DNA from: JAXGVG01 sp040773965 | GTDB lineage: Bacteria; Pseudomonadota; Alphaproteobacteria; UBA9219 | Direction of reading: 5' to 3' | Assembly: GCA_040773965.1 (NCBI GenBank) | Contig: JAXGVG010000004.1 | Coordinates: 1 to 28,180, forward strand | DNA: 28,180 nt | In this document: positions 13,894 to 22,428 of the stretch, one piece after another | Position numbering within the stretch: the stretch's first letter is position 1 | How the letters are laid out: every line of letters begins with the position of its first letter | Notes under the pieces: generated by a model | What the model was told of the DNA's origin: nothing | What the model saw: the letters and a program-made list of their open reading frames with translations, nothing else | Database searches by the model: none | Position numbers and translations under genes: made by a program

Positions 13894-16281
13894 ATGAACC
13901 TTAGAAAAACAGGTCTCGTTTTTGCGGCCTTTTGCCTTTTGCTTTCGGCGTGCGACAACGCGGAGCAAAAAAAGGACAAATACATTCAGCGCGGCAACCT
14001 CTTGTTCGAGAAAGGCGATCTTCTCAAGGCGCGGCTGGAGTACCGAAACGCCCTTCGGATTTCGCCTGCCGATGCCGAAGCGCGTTACAGGCTGGCGCTC
14101 GTCGACGAGGCCCAGGGAAGCGTCGGCAACGCGCTGGCCGGTTTTGTCGCGGCCGAACGGCAGAATCCGCATTTTCTTCCCGCCGTTTTCAAGCTTGCCC
14201 AATACCACCTTGTGGCAGGTCATTATGACGACGTGCGCAAGCGCATCGACCTTATTCTTGCGGAACGTCCGGACGACGCCAACGCTCATGCCTTGCGCGC
14301 GGCCCTTCTGTTGCGCCTGAAAAATTACGACCTTGGGGAGAAAGAGGCCGCCATCGCCCTGCAAAAGGATCCAAAGAATATTATAGCTTATTCGGCGTTG
14401 GCGGGGATTCACACGGCAAAGAAGGATCACACCAGGGCGATTGAAGCCGTGGAGGAAGGGATTCGGCAAAACCCGAAAGAACTTTCGCTTCTTCTTCTTA
14501 AGGCGACACTTTATGCCGAGAAGGAAAATTTGCCAAAAATCGTCGAAACCTACGAACAGATTTTCAATCTCCGTCCGTTGGAAACCCGGTACCGTTATGA
14601 CCTTGCGAGCATATATGTTAAGGCCGGAAAGATGGAGGAGGCCGAAGCGGTTCTTCGCAAAGGCGTTACGATTCTTCCCGGCAACTGGGAGATGAAGCGC
14701 AAACTCGTCACGTTTCTGAGCGACCGGCCCGATACCGCGAAAGCCGAAGAGGAAATTCGGCATTACATGAAAGAGGCGCCGGACAAGCTGGAGCTTTATT
14801 TCTGGCTCGCCGAGCTTTTCCTGAAGCATAACGACACCAGCCGCGCCGTCGGGCTTCTTGAGGAAATCGTGGCCAAAGACGTCAGCGAGACGATGGGGCT
14901 TAACGCCCGCACGTCGCTGGCGCGCATCCGCTTTTCGGAAGGCGACAAGGCGACGGCCGAAAGGCTGATCGCCATGGTTCTTGAGAAGGATCCCGGAAAC
15001 GCCGACGCCTTGTTCCTTCGCGCGCGTCTCTCTTATGAGGACGGCGACTACCGGAAAACCATTGCCGATCTTCGCGTTATCATACGCGACAGACCGAAAG
15101 CGACGAGGCCTTTGTTTCTGATGGCGGAGACGCTGTTGAACCAGAAGCATGTCGATCTGGCCGTCGATACGCTCAAGCAGCTATTAGCGATCGATCCGGC
15201 CGATTTGAAAGCGCACGTGCGTTTGGCCCAGCTTTATGCCCATCAAGGCGACGCGAAGAGCGCACAGGAGGAGCTTTCTTTTGTTAAGAAAACCGATCCG
15301 AACCTTGCCATTTGCTGGGAAAGTTCGACGCGCCTTGCCATCGACGCGAAAAAGTGGGAAGCGGCGGCGCTTGATGTTGCAAAGCTGGAGACTTTGGAAG
15401 GCCAGCAAATGACGGCTCTTTTCCTTAAAGGCCAGATTCTTGCGGGGCAGGGGAATAAAGAAGATGCCTTGCCTTTGTTCAAGCAGGTTATCGATGCGGA
15501 TCCTTCCGTACCTTTGGCCGAGCATGCGTTGTCGGCTTTGGTTATGGCGGCCAGGGATGCGGGACAGCTTGAGTCGGTGGCCGATTATATCGCGGGCATC
15601 GAAACGGTAACGGGCGTCTTCGACTCCGTTCTGGGCGAGTGTTTACAGGCGCTTGGAAAAGACGGGGAAGCGGCGGAGGCCTATGACCGTTCCATCGCCA
15701 AAAAACCGCCGTTTCAGACGCCTTTCGTCAATCGCGCACGGCTTTATCTGAAGGAGAAAAAAACGGAACCGGCTTTGGAGACGTTAAAAAAGGCGCAGGC
15801 GGCCATGCCCTCGGATCATGGGGCCGCTCTTATGATTGCCGAGGTTTATAAGGAGCAAGGGAAAAACAGGGAAGCCGTTGCGGTTTATGAGACTCTGCTC
15901 GCGCGCAATCCCGAACTCGACGTTGCCGCGAACAACATGGCCCAGCTTATTGCCGACACGTTCGGGAACGATATGGCCGCGCTTCAGAAAGCGCGCGTTG
16001 CCGCCGAACGTTTTACGAACGCAAGCAACCCTTATTATCTGGATACGCTTGGGTGGGTCTATGTACGCTTGGGCGATACGGCGCAAGCTTTGCCGGTTCT
16101 CGAACGCGCGATTAAGGCGATGAACCCCCCTTTGCCTCAAGTTCAGTATCATTATGGAGCGCTTTTGCTTAAAATAGGCCGAGTGCAGGAAGCAAGGAAT
16201 ATGCTGACGCACGCTTTGGCAGGGGAGACTCAATATCCCGGAAGGGAAGATGCCCAGGAACTTTACAACTCTCTTGAATGA
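13894..16281 (+). CDS. prsT: TPR-repeat lipoprotein, PrsT-like (PEP-CTERM system)
   Basis: 795-residue lipoprotein built of many tetratricopeptide repeats. The signal ends in a lipobox (LLLSAC) with Cys at about 20, so it is anchored in a membrane and faces the periplasm. TPR units follow from about 30 (GNLLFEKGDLLKARLEYRNAL) to the end (LGDTAQALPVLERAI). Length and layout fit the PEP-CTERM-system TPR lipoprotein family, which sits next to chain-length and kinase genes and probably acts as an assembly scaffold. I use the ATG at 13894, which has GAGGG a few bases upstream and starts directly with the signal; a TTG at 13882 is in frame but less likely. Confidence 0.85.
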   Translation: MNLRKTGLVFAAFCLLLSACDNAEQKKDKYIQRGNLLFEKGDLLKARLEYRNALRISPADAEARYRLALVDEAQGSVGNALAGFVAAERQNPHFLPAVFKLAQYHLVAGHYDDVRKRIDLILAERPDDANAHALRAALLLRLKNYDLGEKEAAIALQKDPKNIIAYSALAGIHTAKKDHTRAIEAVEEGIRQNPKELSLLLLKATLYAEKENLPKIVETYEQIFNLRPLETRYRYDLASIYVKAGKMEEAEAVLRKGVTILPGNWEMKRKLVTFLSDRPDTAKAEEEIRHYMKEAPDKLELYFWLAELFLKHNDTSRAVGLLEEIVAKDVSETMGLNARTSLARIRFSEGDKATAERLIAMVLEKDPGNADALFLRARLSYEDGDYRKTIADLRVIIRDRPKATRPLFLMAETLLNQKHVDLAVDTLKQLLAIDPADLKAHVRLAQLYAHQGDAKSAQEELSFVKKTDPNLAICWESSTRLAIDAKKWEAAALDVAKLETLEGQQMTALFLKGQILAGQGNKEDALPLFKQVIDADPSVPLAEHALSALVMAARDAGQLESVADYIAGIETVTGVFDSVLGECLQALGKDGEAAEAYDRSIAKKPPFQTPFVNRARLYLKEKKTEPALETLKKAQAAMPSDHGAALMIAEVYKEQGKNREAVAVYETLLARNPELDVAANNMAQLIADTFGNDMAALQKARVAAERFTNASNPYYLDTLGWVYVRLGDTAQALPVLERAIKAMNPPLPQVQYHYGALLLKIGRVQEARNMLTHALAGETQYPGREDAQELYNSLE

Positions 16282-16486
16282 TAATCGGCACAAGCTTCAT
16301 TTCGCAACCGGTTGAAATAGAACGAGGTAATTGATTTGAGGAAAAACATTCAGGTAATATTATTGCCCGTTCTTTTTTATTGTTTTGTTTACTTATTTTC
16401 TGGATAAATAACATCTTCCCCGTTGTGCCGGGAGGACTTCTTTGCTAGTCATCCAAGGTTATGATTCTTCCGTCACTTTCCAGATA

Positions 16487-17155
16487 ATGAGAAAAACCAT
16501 GACGATTCGTTCAACTTTGATTGCGGCTCTTGCATTCCTCTTTCTTTCGACGGGCTCGGCAGGCGCCGTCGCTATCGATCCATCGTACGTGGATTTGGGC
16601 GCTACATCTGCCGGCGATCACGGCACGTTCGATGTCGAGAGCACAAACAATTTTTCAGTAACCAGCACTGTCGTCGGCACGATCCCGGCGCACAGTTACA
16701 TCTATTTCACTTATCTGATCGACCCCGCCGCCTGGACGGCCATTGAATACGCCCAGGGCAAGTATCTATACATCGGCGGAGGCGATGAGTCGACCTATGA
16801 AGGCTATGCGAAAGCGACGGCTTCGGTTTCGCCGCCGATTCCGCCGACAACGTCATCGCAGGAGTTCGGATACAAAGATGGCGTCGAGGCTCCTGAATAC
16901 CGGTTCGTGCATGCTTTTGCCAATCTGGATTCCGCCGCGTCTTCGGGCTGGTCGAAGATTGTCAATGACTCGGAAGGCGATGTTGAATTCCTGTCCATGA
17001 TCACGGCCTATTTTATGGGCCTGGCGGGAAAGATTACGGTTTCGTACGCTGTCGTTTCGACGATCCCGCTGCCGACGGCTTTGCCCATGTTCGGGCTTGC
17101 GCTGCTTGGCCTTGCCGGAGCGCGCCGCTTTAAGGCGAAGGCCAAGAGGGCGTAA
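16487..17155 (+). CDS. Secreted protein with VPLPA/PEP-CTERM-like sorting tail
   Basis: About 222 residues. A signal peptide covers 1-30 (ends GSAGAVA). The body (30-190) has no recognised domain, few charged residues, and many Ser, Thr, Tyr and Ala. The last 30 residues form the three-part exosortase signal: IPLPTALPMF, then a hydrophobic helix GLALLGLAGA, then a basic end RRFKAKAKRA. This is close to the VPLPA-CTERM variant. Such proteins are cleaved by an exosortase and displayed in the EPS matrix; no exosortase gene is in this window. The start is uncertain: 16487 and 16499 both fit, neither has a good ribosome binding site. It lies 205 bp after the TPR gene and may have its own promoter. 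Confidence 0.8.
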   Translation: MRKTMTIRSTLIAALAFLFLSTGSAGAVAIDPSYVDLGATSAGDHGTFDVESTNNFSVTSTVVGTIPAHSYIYFTYLIDPAAWTAIEYAQGKYLYIGGGDESTYEGYAKATASVSPPIPPTTSSQEFGYKDGVEAPEYRFVHAFANLDSAASSGWSKIVNDSEGDVEFLSMITAYFMGLAGKITVSYAVVSTIPLPTALPMFGLALLGLAGARRFKAKAKRA

Positions 17156-17170
17156 AAGTTAAATCTCGAT

Positions 17171-17209
17171 AATCAGGCAGGCCTTCGTGCAGAGTTGGCC
17201 TGATTCTTT
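17171..17209. terminator. Hairpin terminator between PEP-CTERM-like gene and tRNA-Gly
   Basis: AATCAGGC (17171-17178) pairs with GCCTGATT (17198-17205), followed by CTTT. The two flanking genes converge here, so it may serve both strands; the U-tract is short, so strength is uncertain. Confidence 0.5.
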
Positions 17210-17253
17210 GCGCGTGTGTATTACCATTTCTCTAAGGAGAGCTTGAAGCAGGA

Positions 17254-17328
<75 letters not shown>

Positions 17329-17557
17329 ATCCTGTGCCTTCCCAAGGGGAAAACAGCCAAAGCGTGGCGATAATACAGACCTCGGCGCGGTTTGCAAGTC
17401 CTGCGAAAAGGCAACGAAAATCAGGGGCCTGAACCCATAATTGATCCGGGATTTTGTTTTCCGGGGGGAAAAAGGCCATTTGCCATAAGGGCGTTATGCG
17501 GGCAATATCGGGCCATGAAGAAGCCCGGCCGGGAGGCTTTTGGGGCAAAGGGGGTTT

Positions 17558-18499
17558 ATGGACTTAACGATTTCACCCATCGAGGACAAGGAAGCGACGG
17601 ATACAAGCGACCCGGTCAAAGACGTCACGCTTGCTACGTTTATGGCGGACGTGATCGAGGCTTCGCGCGCGCAGCCTGTCATCGTGGATTTCTGGGCCAA
17701 ATGGTGCGGTCCGTGCAAACAGCTTGGGCCTTTGCTTGAAAAACTGGTGCGCGCGCAGAATGGGTCAGTCCGTCTTGCAAAAATCGACATTGATCGCGAT
17801 CCTGAAATCGCGAAACAGATGCGCGTGCAGTCTATACCGGCCGTGTTCGCCTTCATGAATGGCCAGCCGGTTGACGGTTTCATGGGCGCCTTGCCGGAAT
17901 CCCGTCTGAAGGAGTGGATTGAACGCTTGCTGAAGGCGGGCAAGGCGGCGGGTTTGAACGGCGATGCCGTAAAAACGGAAGCGGCTTTCAAACAGGCTGC
18001 GGACTTTTTCGCCGCCGGGCATGCGGATGCCGCTCAGTCGATTTACGGGGAAATACTTGAGCGCGATCCCGGCAACGCGGCCGCTTATGCCGGCTTGTTG
18101 CGCTGCCTGATGGAGCGTGGCGAGGCCGAAGAGGCGCAAGCCCTTTTTGCGCAACTGCCTGTCGATCTCGCCAAAGACAAGGCTTTCGATTCCTTGCGCT
18201 CGGCGTTCGAATTGGCCGAACAGGCTAAAAACGCGAACGGATCGTTGAGCGAGCTTATGGAAAAAGTTAAGGAAAATCCTGGCGACCATAAGGCACGCTT
18301 CGATCTGGCGCTAGCGTATTATGCGGCGGACAAGCGTGAAGAGGCCATGGACTCTTTACTGGAAATTGTGCGGCGCGACCGGAAATGGAACGACGAAGCC
18401 GCGCGCAAACAACTGATCAAGCTTTTCGAATCTTTTGGATATACGGACCCGCTGACGGTTTCGGCCCGCAAACGTCTTTCCTCGATCCTTTTCTCATGA
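17558..18499 (+). CDS. cnoX: CnoX/YbbN-type thioredoxin co-chaperone with TPR region
   Basis: 313-residue cytoplasmic thioredoxin-like protein that protects substrates from over-oxidation and hands them to chaperones. The thioredoxin domain covers about 22-130 with an intact WCGPC active site (Cys50 and Cys53) and cis-Pro (QSIPAVFAF). The C-terminal part (about 145-310) is a TPR-like helical region (AAYAGLLRCLMERGEAEEAQ). E. coli YbbN has lost the first active-site Cys; this one keeps both. The frame reaches a TTG at 17540, but the ATG at 17558 behind AGGGGG is preferred. Its stop overlaps the next gene (ATGA). Confidence 0.9.
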   Translation: MDLTISPIEDKEATDTSDPVKDVTLATFMADVIEASRAQPVIVDFWAKWCGPCKQLGPLLEKLVRAQNGSVRLAKIDIDRDPEIAKQMRVQSIPAVFAFMNGQPVDGFMGALPESRLKEWIERLLKAGKAAGLNGDAVKTEAAFKQAADFFAAGHADAAQSIYGEILERDPGNAAAYAGLLRCLMERGEAEEAQALFAQLPVDLAKDKAFDSLRSAFELAEQAKNANGSLSELMEKVKENPGDHKARFDLALAYYAADKREEAMDSLLEIVRRDRKWNDEAARKQLIKLFESFGYTDPLTVSARKRLSSILFS

Positions 18500-19164
18500 C
18501 GAAAACCCCGAAGGGCGCCCCAATAACACCATCGGTTTTGCCGGACACACTTCCTATACTCCCCTTGCCGGGCATCATGCTTTTGCCGCGCGGGCGTCTG
18601 CCGCTCAATATCTTTGAGCCGCGCTATATTTCCCTTGTCGAGGACGCGCTGGGGCAGGGCCGGTTTATCGGCATCATTCAGCCCTCGTCGCCGGAGGATA
18701 GGACGCCGGTGCCGTCTCTTTACAATGTCGGTTGCGCGGGGCGTATCAATTCATTCAGCGAAACGGACGATGGCCGTTTTCTTATCAATTTGTATGGCAT
18801 ATGCCGGTTTTCGGTTGCGGACGAATATCCGTTACAGCGCGGGTACCGCCGCGTCAGGCCGGACTGGACAAAATATCTCGCCGATATAGGGCCCGAGGAT
18901 GAAACCATGTTTGATCGCGCACGTCTGTTGAGCGTTCTCCGGCATTATTTTAAGGCGAACGACATTGCTGCGGACTGGGGCGCGGTTCAGGATGCGGACG
19001 GCGAGACTCTGGTCACTTCGCTCGCGATGATGTGTCCGCTCGAATCCAGCGAGAAGCAAGCCCTGATCGAAGCGCCGGATCTTGTCGCTCGAGCCAAGCT
19101 CCTGATAACGCTTTTAGAAATGGCATGCTTGCCCCAACCGGAAACAGAAAGCGCCAAGCATTAG
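18496..19164 (+). CDS. LON substrate-binding-domain protein
   Basis: 222 residues with only the N-terminal LON (PUA-like) domain and no AAA+ or protease part. Typical residues are LPILPLPGIMLLPRGRLPLNIFEPRY near the N-terminus and the VGCAGRI...DGRFLINLYGICRF core. Proteins of this kind are widespread in Alphaproteobacteria next to a thioredoxin gene; their function is not settled. The ATG overlaps the cnoX stop by 4 bases, so both are translated together. Cys222-type ending is absent; the last residues are polar. Confidence 0.88.
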   Translation: MTKTPKGAPITPSVLPDTLPILPLPGIMLLPRGRLPLNIFEPRYISLVEDALGQGRFIGIIQPSSPEDRTPVPSLYNVGCAGRINSFSETDDGRFLINLYGICRFSVADEYPLQRGYRRVRPDWTKYLADIGPEDETMFDRARLLSVLRHYFKANDIAADWGAVQDADGETLVTSLAMMCPLESSEKQALIEAPDLVARAKLLITLLEMACLPQPETESAKH

Positions 19165-19174
19165 GGGGATATGC

Positions 19175-19369
19175 ATGACAACGATGTCAACGCCGCGCAG
19201 GGCCGATCCGAAAATGCTTGAATTGCTGGTTTGCCCTCTAACCAAGGGCCCGCTGCGGTACGATGCGGCGAAACAGGAATTGATCAGCGACAAGGCCGGA
19301 CTTGCGTTTCCAATACGCGAAGGCATTCCCGTTATGCTGGCGGATGAGGCGCGGAAGTTAAGAGACTAA
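19175..19369 (+). CDS. Trm112 family protein
   Basis: 64-residue Trm112/YcaR-type protein, related to the small zinc-finger-like activator of methyltransferases. Signature residues are MLELLVCPLTKGPLRYD and the end FPIREGIPVMLADEARKL. Only one Cys of the usual set remains, as in most proteobacterial members. It lies 10 bp after the LON-like gene with GGGGGA as ribosome binding site and completes the common alphaproteobacterial trio. An internal ATG four codons in is an alternative start. Confidence 0.92.
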   Translation: MTTMSTPRRADPKMLELLVCPLTKGPLRYDAAKQELISDKAGLAFPIREGIPVMLADEARKLRD

Positions 19370-19388
19370 ACCCCGAGACAGCGTAAAA

Positions 19389-20327
19389 TTAGCCCGTCTG
19401 GGCGAGGCCGAAGTTGTAGCTATCGTCGTCGTTGTCGTCGCCGACTTGTGAGGCGGCTCCCTTGGCCGCTTTGGCTTCCTTGCCCGTTTTGGGCTTTTGC
19501 TTCGCCTGTATTTGCTCCGTCATGAGCGTGATGGCGGCTGTGCCAAGGCCGAACAAGGAGGTTGCCTGATCGACGGTAAAGGCGCTTTCCGGCGCCGTCA
19601 GAGGGTTGCGGTAATGTTCCTTGATCTGGGCGAGCATCTGCAGAAGGCGTTTATCGGGACGTGACGACGTGTTTTCATCCTCGGATAAAGTCGCAAGTTT
19701 CTTAAGGTAGATGGCGTATGTGCGCTCGGTTTTGGCCACGGTCGTGCCCGAGTACAGCTCGTAATACTGTTTCAGGACGACTTCGATCGCGCGGAGCAGG
19801 TGCGTGACGGCGGCTGTGCCGAGCCCAAAAGCAAGAGCGCGTCCGGCTGTGCCGAATTCCCGTTGCGCCGTCTCGGGAATGATTTCCAAAAGGGCCGGAG
19901 GAAACGTTTCGTAAGCGTTCTCAATCAGGTCATAGGTCGAGTAAATGCCACGCTTGCCAGCGACATAAGTGGGGGCGTGATTAAGTTCGGCCGCTAATGC
20001 ATGCTCGAATTTGTCTACCAAAGCTTGTATTAAAGCGATTTCGTGAGGGTCGATGCGGTCTTCGCCTGTAGGCGTTTTCAGTTGCCTGGACGACTGATCG
20101 ATAAAATAACGATTAAAAACGCTGCTAATCTTATTAAGGAGGCGCGTTGCCGCAGACTTGGAGGTTTCGAGAGGAATCGGATCTCCCTTGATAAGGCTGT
20201 CGAGCGTCGTTTGAGCTTCGGTCAGAGGACCAAACATATCGGCCACGCGGTTTTGGTTCAAATTGTTGAACAAACCGTGGAGTTTGGCGGCGAGCTCGTA
20301 AAATCGATAAGGATTTAAATGTTTCAT
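19389..20327 (-). CDS. Hypothetical helical protein, possibly HEPN-like
   Basis: 312 residues, cytoplasmic, mostly alpha-helical. Core segments include GTAGRALAFGLGTAAVTHLLRAIEVVLKQYYELY and a similar FGLGTAAITLMTEQ near the C-terminus. Between them lies KEHYRNPLTAPES. Proteins I recall with this layout often read RNPxxHPE there, an R-x4-H as in HEPN ribonucleases; here the His would be Ala. The tail (about 275-312) is a low-complexity Lys/Ala then Asp-rich linker. The frame remains open to 20585, but that part is AT-rich with a Leu-rich, unlikely sequence; ATG 20327 is a judgement, as no ribosome binding site is clear. It converges with the Trm112 gene. Function not known. Confidence 0.65.
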   Translation of the reverse strand: MKHLNPYRFYELAAKLHGLFNNLNQNRVADMFGPLTEAQTTLDSLIKGDPIPLETSKSAATRLLNKISSVFNRYFIDQSSRQLKTPTGEDRIDPHEIALIQALVDKFEHALAAELNHAPTYVAGKRGIYSTYDLIENAYETFPPALLEIIPETAQREFGTAGRALAFGLGTAAVTHLLRAIEVVLKQYYELYSGTTVAKTERTYAIYLKKLATLSEDENTSSRPDKRLLQMLAQIKEHYRNPLTAPESAFTVDQATSLFGLGTAAITLMTEQIQAKQKPKTGKEAKAAKGAASQVGDDNDDDSYNFGLAQTG

Positions 20328-20765
20328 GGGCCAATCGCTTTTCAGTTGTATTAATTGAGCAAGTAGTTCCTTTATACCAACCTGATTCGCATCAAACAAC
20401 AATTGTAATACTTTCAACAACAAGCTGTTTAGCAGTTGCAAAAAAAGGGTTTTTGGCTTTTTGGTTAACAGGCGCCGTGACAATTTTGCGTAAAATCGCA
20501 GGAACCCTGGCACCGAAAGGGTTAATGAGACGGGGTATATTTTTTTATTCAGAAAATAATTGTCGATATGATTGTTGCATCGCACAATAATTATATTTTA
20601 TTTTACCGCAATATCACAAAAAATTGTCGTGTTAATGAAGTATAGATTTCCAGCAGGACGATTTTCATAACGTTGTTTGCGTCCCTGGCTGGATAACGTT
20701 GACGGGGACCTCCGAAGCCTTTATGAGCAACCGGCTTGTATTGTAAAATAGCGTACGTGAAGTGC

Positions 20766-20840
20766 GCCGTTGTAGCTCAGCGGTAGAGCAGGGCTTTCGT
20801 AAAGCCAAGGCCGGGGGTTCAAATCCCTCCAACGGCACCA
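20766..20840 (+). tRNA. tRNA-Thr (CGT)
   Basis: Complete cloverleaf: acceptor GCCGTTG/CAACGGC, D arm GCTC/GAGC, anticodon loop TTCGTAA (anticodon CGT), T arm GGGGG-TTCAAAT-CCCTC, discriminator A and encoded CCA. It reads ACG threonine codons. The anticodon stem has one end mismatch (G-A). Confidence 0.96.
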
Positions 20841-20850
20841 TTTTTAAGGG

Positions 20851-20900
20851 GTACATTCCGGAGACACAGGTAACAGAATGTACCTGAGACATAGGTAACA
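20851..20900 (+). repeat. Direct repeat and hairpin just after tRNA-Thr
   Basis: GAGACACAGGTAACA (20861-20875) is repeated as GAGACATAGGTAACA (20886-20900) with one mismatch. GTACATTC (20851-20858) is inverted at 20876-20883 as GAATGTAC around the first copy. The unit lies between the tRNA 3' end and the terminator. Sequences of the type GAGACATAGGTAACA remind me of IS481-family ends, so it may be an IS remnant; this is not verified. Confidence 0.55.
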
Positions 20901-20904
20901 CTTT

Positions 20905-20935
20905 AGGGCCGAACGGCCAGCTAAACGGCCCTTTT
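20905..20935 (+). terminator. Intrinsic terminator of tRNA-Thr
   Basis: AGGGCCG (20905-20911) pairs with CGGCCCT (20926-20932) followed by TTT; the loop holds a further AACGGCC. It ends the tRNA transcript and, on the other strand, sits 30 bp past the EAL gene stop. Confidence 0.7.
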
Positions 20936-20967
20936 GCCCCGAAAATCGCCCGACTATCGCATCGGGT

Positions 20968-22185
20968 CTATTCTCTCCCCAGCCTCGCTAAATCGTCGAC
21001 AAGCCATCCCTGAAATTTTGTAATGCCGAGCTTGACCCCTTCAAGCAGGGCTTCTTCGTTGTCGCAATGGAAAAAGATGAGTTTCTCGCGCGGCAAAGCT
21101 TCGATCGCGCGGCGTGTTTTTTGGGTTTTGATCTGAAGGGCGCGTTCTTGCGCCACATTCAATTTGATGAAATCCGTCTCGAACATGGCGACATTCAGGT
21201 AATTCAGCATGTCCAGGGTGACATTATCGATCGCAACTTTAAAGGATTCACGATGCAACACGGTCATGGCGTTCATCGTAAGCGGAAAATCTTGCAGAAG
21301 ATCGGCGCGGTGCAGTTCAAAGCATATATTTGCATGTGCGGCGCGCGGCGCCCTGCGGGCGAATTGCGCGAATACCGACCCCATGACCGAGGCGACGGAG
21401 AGGTTCAGGCTCAGGCTCTGGCCGGTGTAAACCTCATAATTCTCCGTAATATCAGTCAAAAGGCGGCGGTCGAGCGTCTGGCAAAGATCGAGGAACAGGT
21501 GTTCGGGCGTTGACACGTCTAGATGCGGAAAATAGGTGCGTCTCAGCTCGTCGAAGCTTACGAAGCATTCTTCGAAAAGCGGTTTCCAGCTTCCGTCCGG
21601 TTGATGTTCGTAAACCGGCTGGCGGCGGATATAGCGGTTGAGATCGACATCGCGTAGAAGCTTGCCGATCTGGTCTACGCTCCACGCCGTCAAAGGACCG
21701 CGCGCGGCCTCGCTTTGCAGCATTTGCGCCGGGGTCGCGCTTGTGTTCGACATGGCAGCGGCGCGCGAAATATCGACGTAATGATTGGTGCGCTCGCGCA
21801 GTTTCACGTAATCGGCAGGCATGTGAAAAACGATCATGTATTGTTTGGAGTCTTCGGAGGTCGCGCCGTCCGGCAGAACCACGTCCATGACCTTGTTCGG
21901 CAACTTGCGCGTGTTGTTGTTTTCGGGCCAGAGAAGAAAAACATCGCCGTTCGACATCTCGGCATAGGTCGCATCGTTTTTTTGGGCGAACTTCTGGAGA
22001 CGTTCCTGCGCTTCCTCAAGGGGGCCACTGTCCCCGTGCCGGGCGCTGATCGCGGACAAAACAATATTAACGGCCAGGTTCGGCGCCCCAAGCCTTTGCA
22101 GGCGACGTACGCGAAGGATCAGGTCCTGTTCGCGCACAAGACTTGAGGGAACGGCCCGGCTATCTTCAAATTCCCACGTTCTCAT
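20968..22185 (-). CDS. Degenerate EAL-domain protein
   Basis: 405 residues, cytoplasmic, no membrane segment. The C-terminal half (about 225-400) follows the EAL phosphodiesterase fold: SLSLNLSVASVMG, CFELHRADLL (289-298), KVAIDNVTLDMLNYLN (316-331), DFIKLN (338-343), and FQGWLVDDL (391-399). The residues needed for metal and c-di-GMP hydrolysis are replaced: FELHR stands for the usual FEITE, DNVT for DDFG, KLN for KID, and no EAL triplet is seen. It is therefore likely a c-di-GMP binder or a protein-interaction module rather than an enzyme. The N-terminal half (1-200) resembles no known domain. The next gene diverges 243 bp away. Confidence 0.75.
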   Translation of the reverse strand: MRTWEFEDSRAVPSSLVREQDLILRVRRLQRLGAPNLAVNIVLSAISARHGDSGPLEEAQERLQKFAQKNDATYAEMSNGDVFLLWPENNNTRKLPNKVMDVVLPDGATSEDSKQYMIVFHMPADYVKLRERTNHYVDISRAAAMSNTSATPAQMLQSEAARGPLTAWSVDQIGKLLRDVDLNRYIRRQPVYEHQPDGSWKPLFEECFVSFDELRRTYFPHLDVSTPEHLFLDLCQTLDRRLLTDITENYEVYTGQSLSLNLSVASVMGSVFAQFARRAPRAAHANICFELHRADLLQDFPLTMNAMTVLHRESFKVAIDNVTLDMLNYLNVAMFETDFIKLNVAQERALQIKTQKTRRAIEALPREKLIFFHCDNEEALLEGVKLGITKFQGWLVDDLARLGRE

Positions 22186-22428
22186 GGGTCCTGTTTACCA
22201 TTAGAAGGCCTAACAGCAGCTTAATTATAGCCATTCCCCACCCCTTTGGGCTTGCTGTATTCAGGCAACAGTGATTCTTAACACCAGCATGAAAGTAAAA
22301 TCAGCATTCCCAAAGCCTTAGGTGTTGTGGCATAGAGGGTCCCATCATGACATTGAGTCGTCGCCTTTCGCCGCCGCATTCAGGCGCACACCGATATTGC
22401 CAGTAACAAAACAGGAGAATCTTGCCTC

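Noticed and set aside
13054..15150. 698-codon open frame antisense to the kinase and TPR genes
   Set aside because: Spans two well-supported genes on the other strand, and its sequence shows no recognisable fold.
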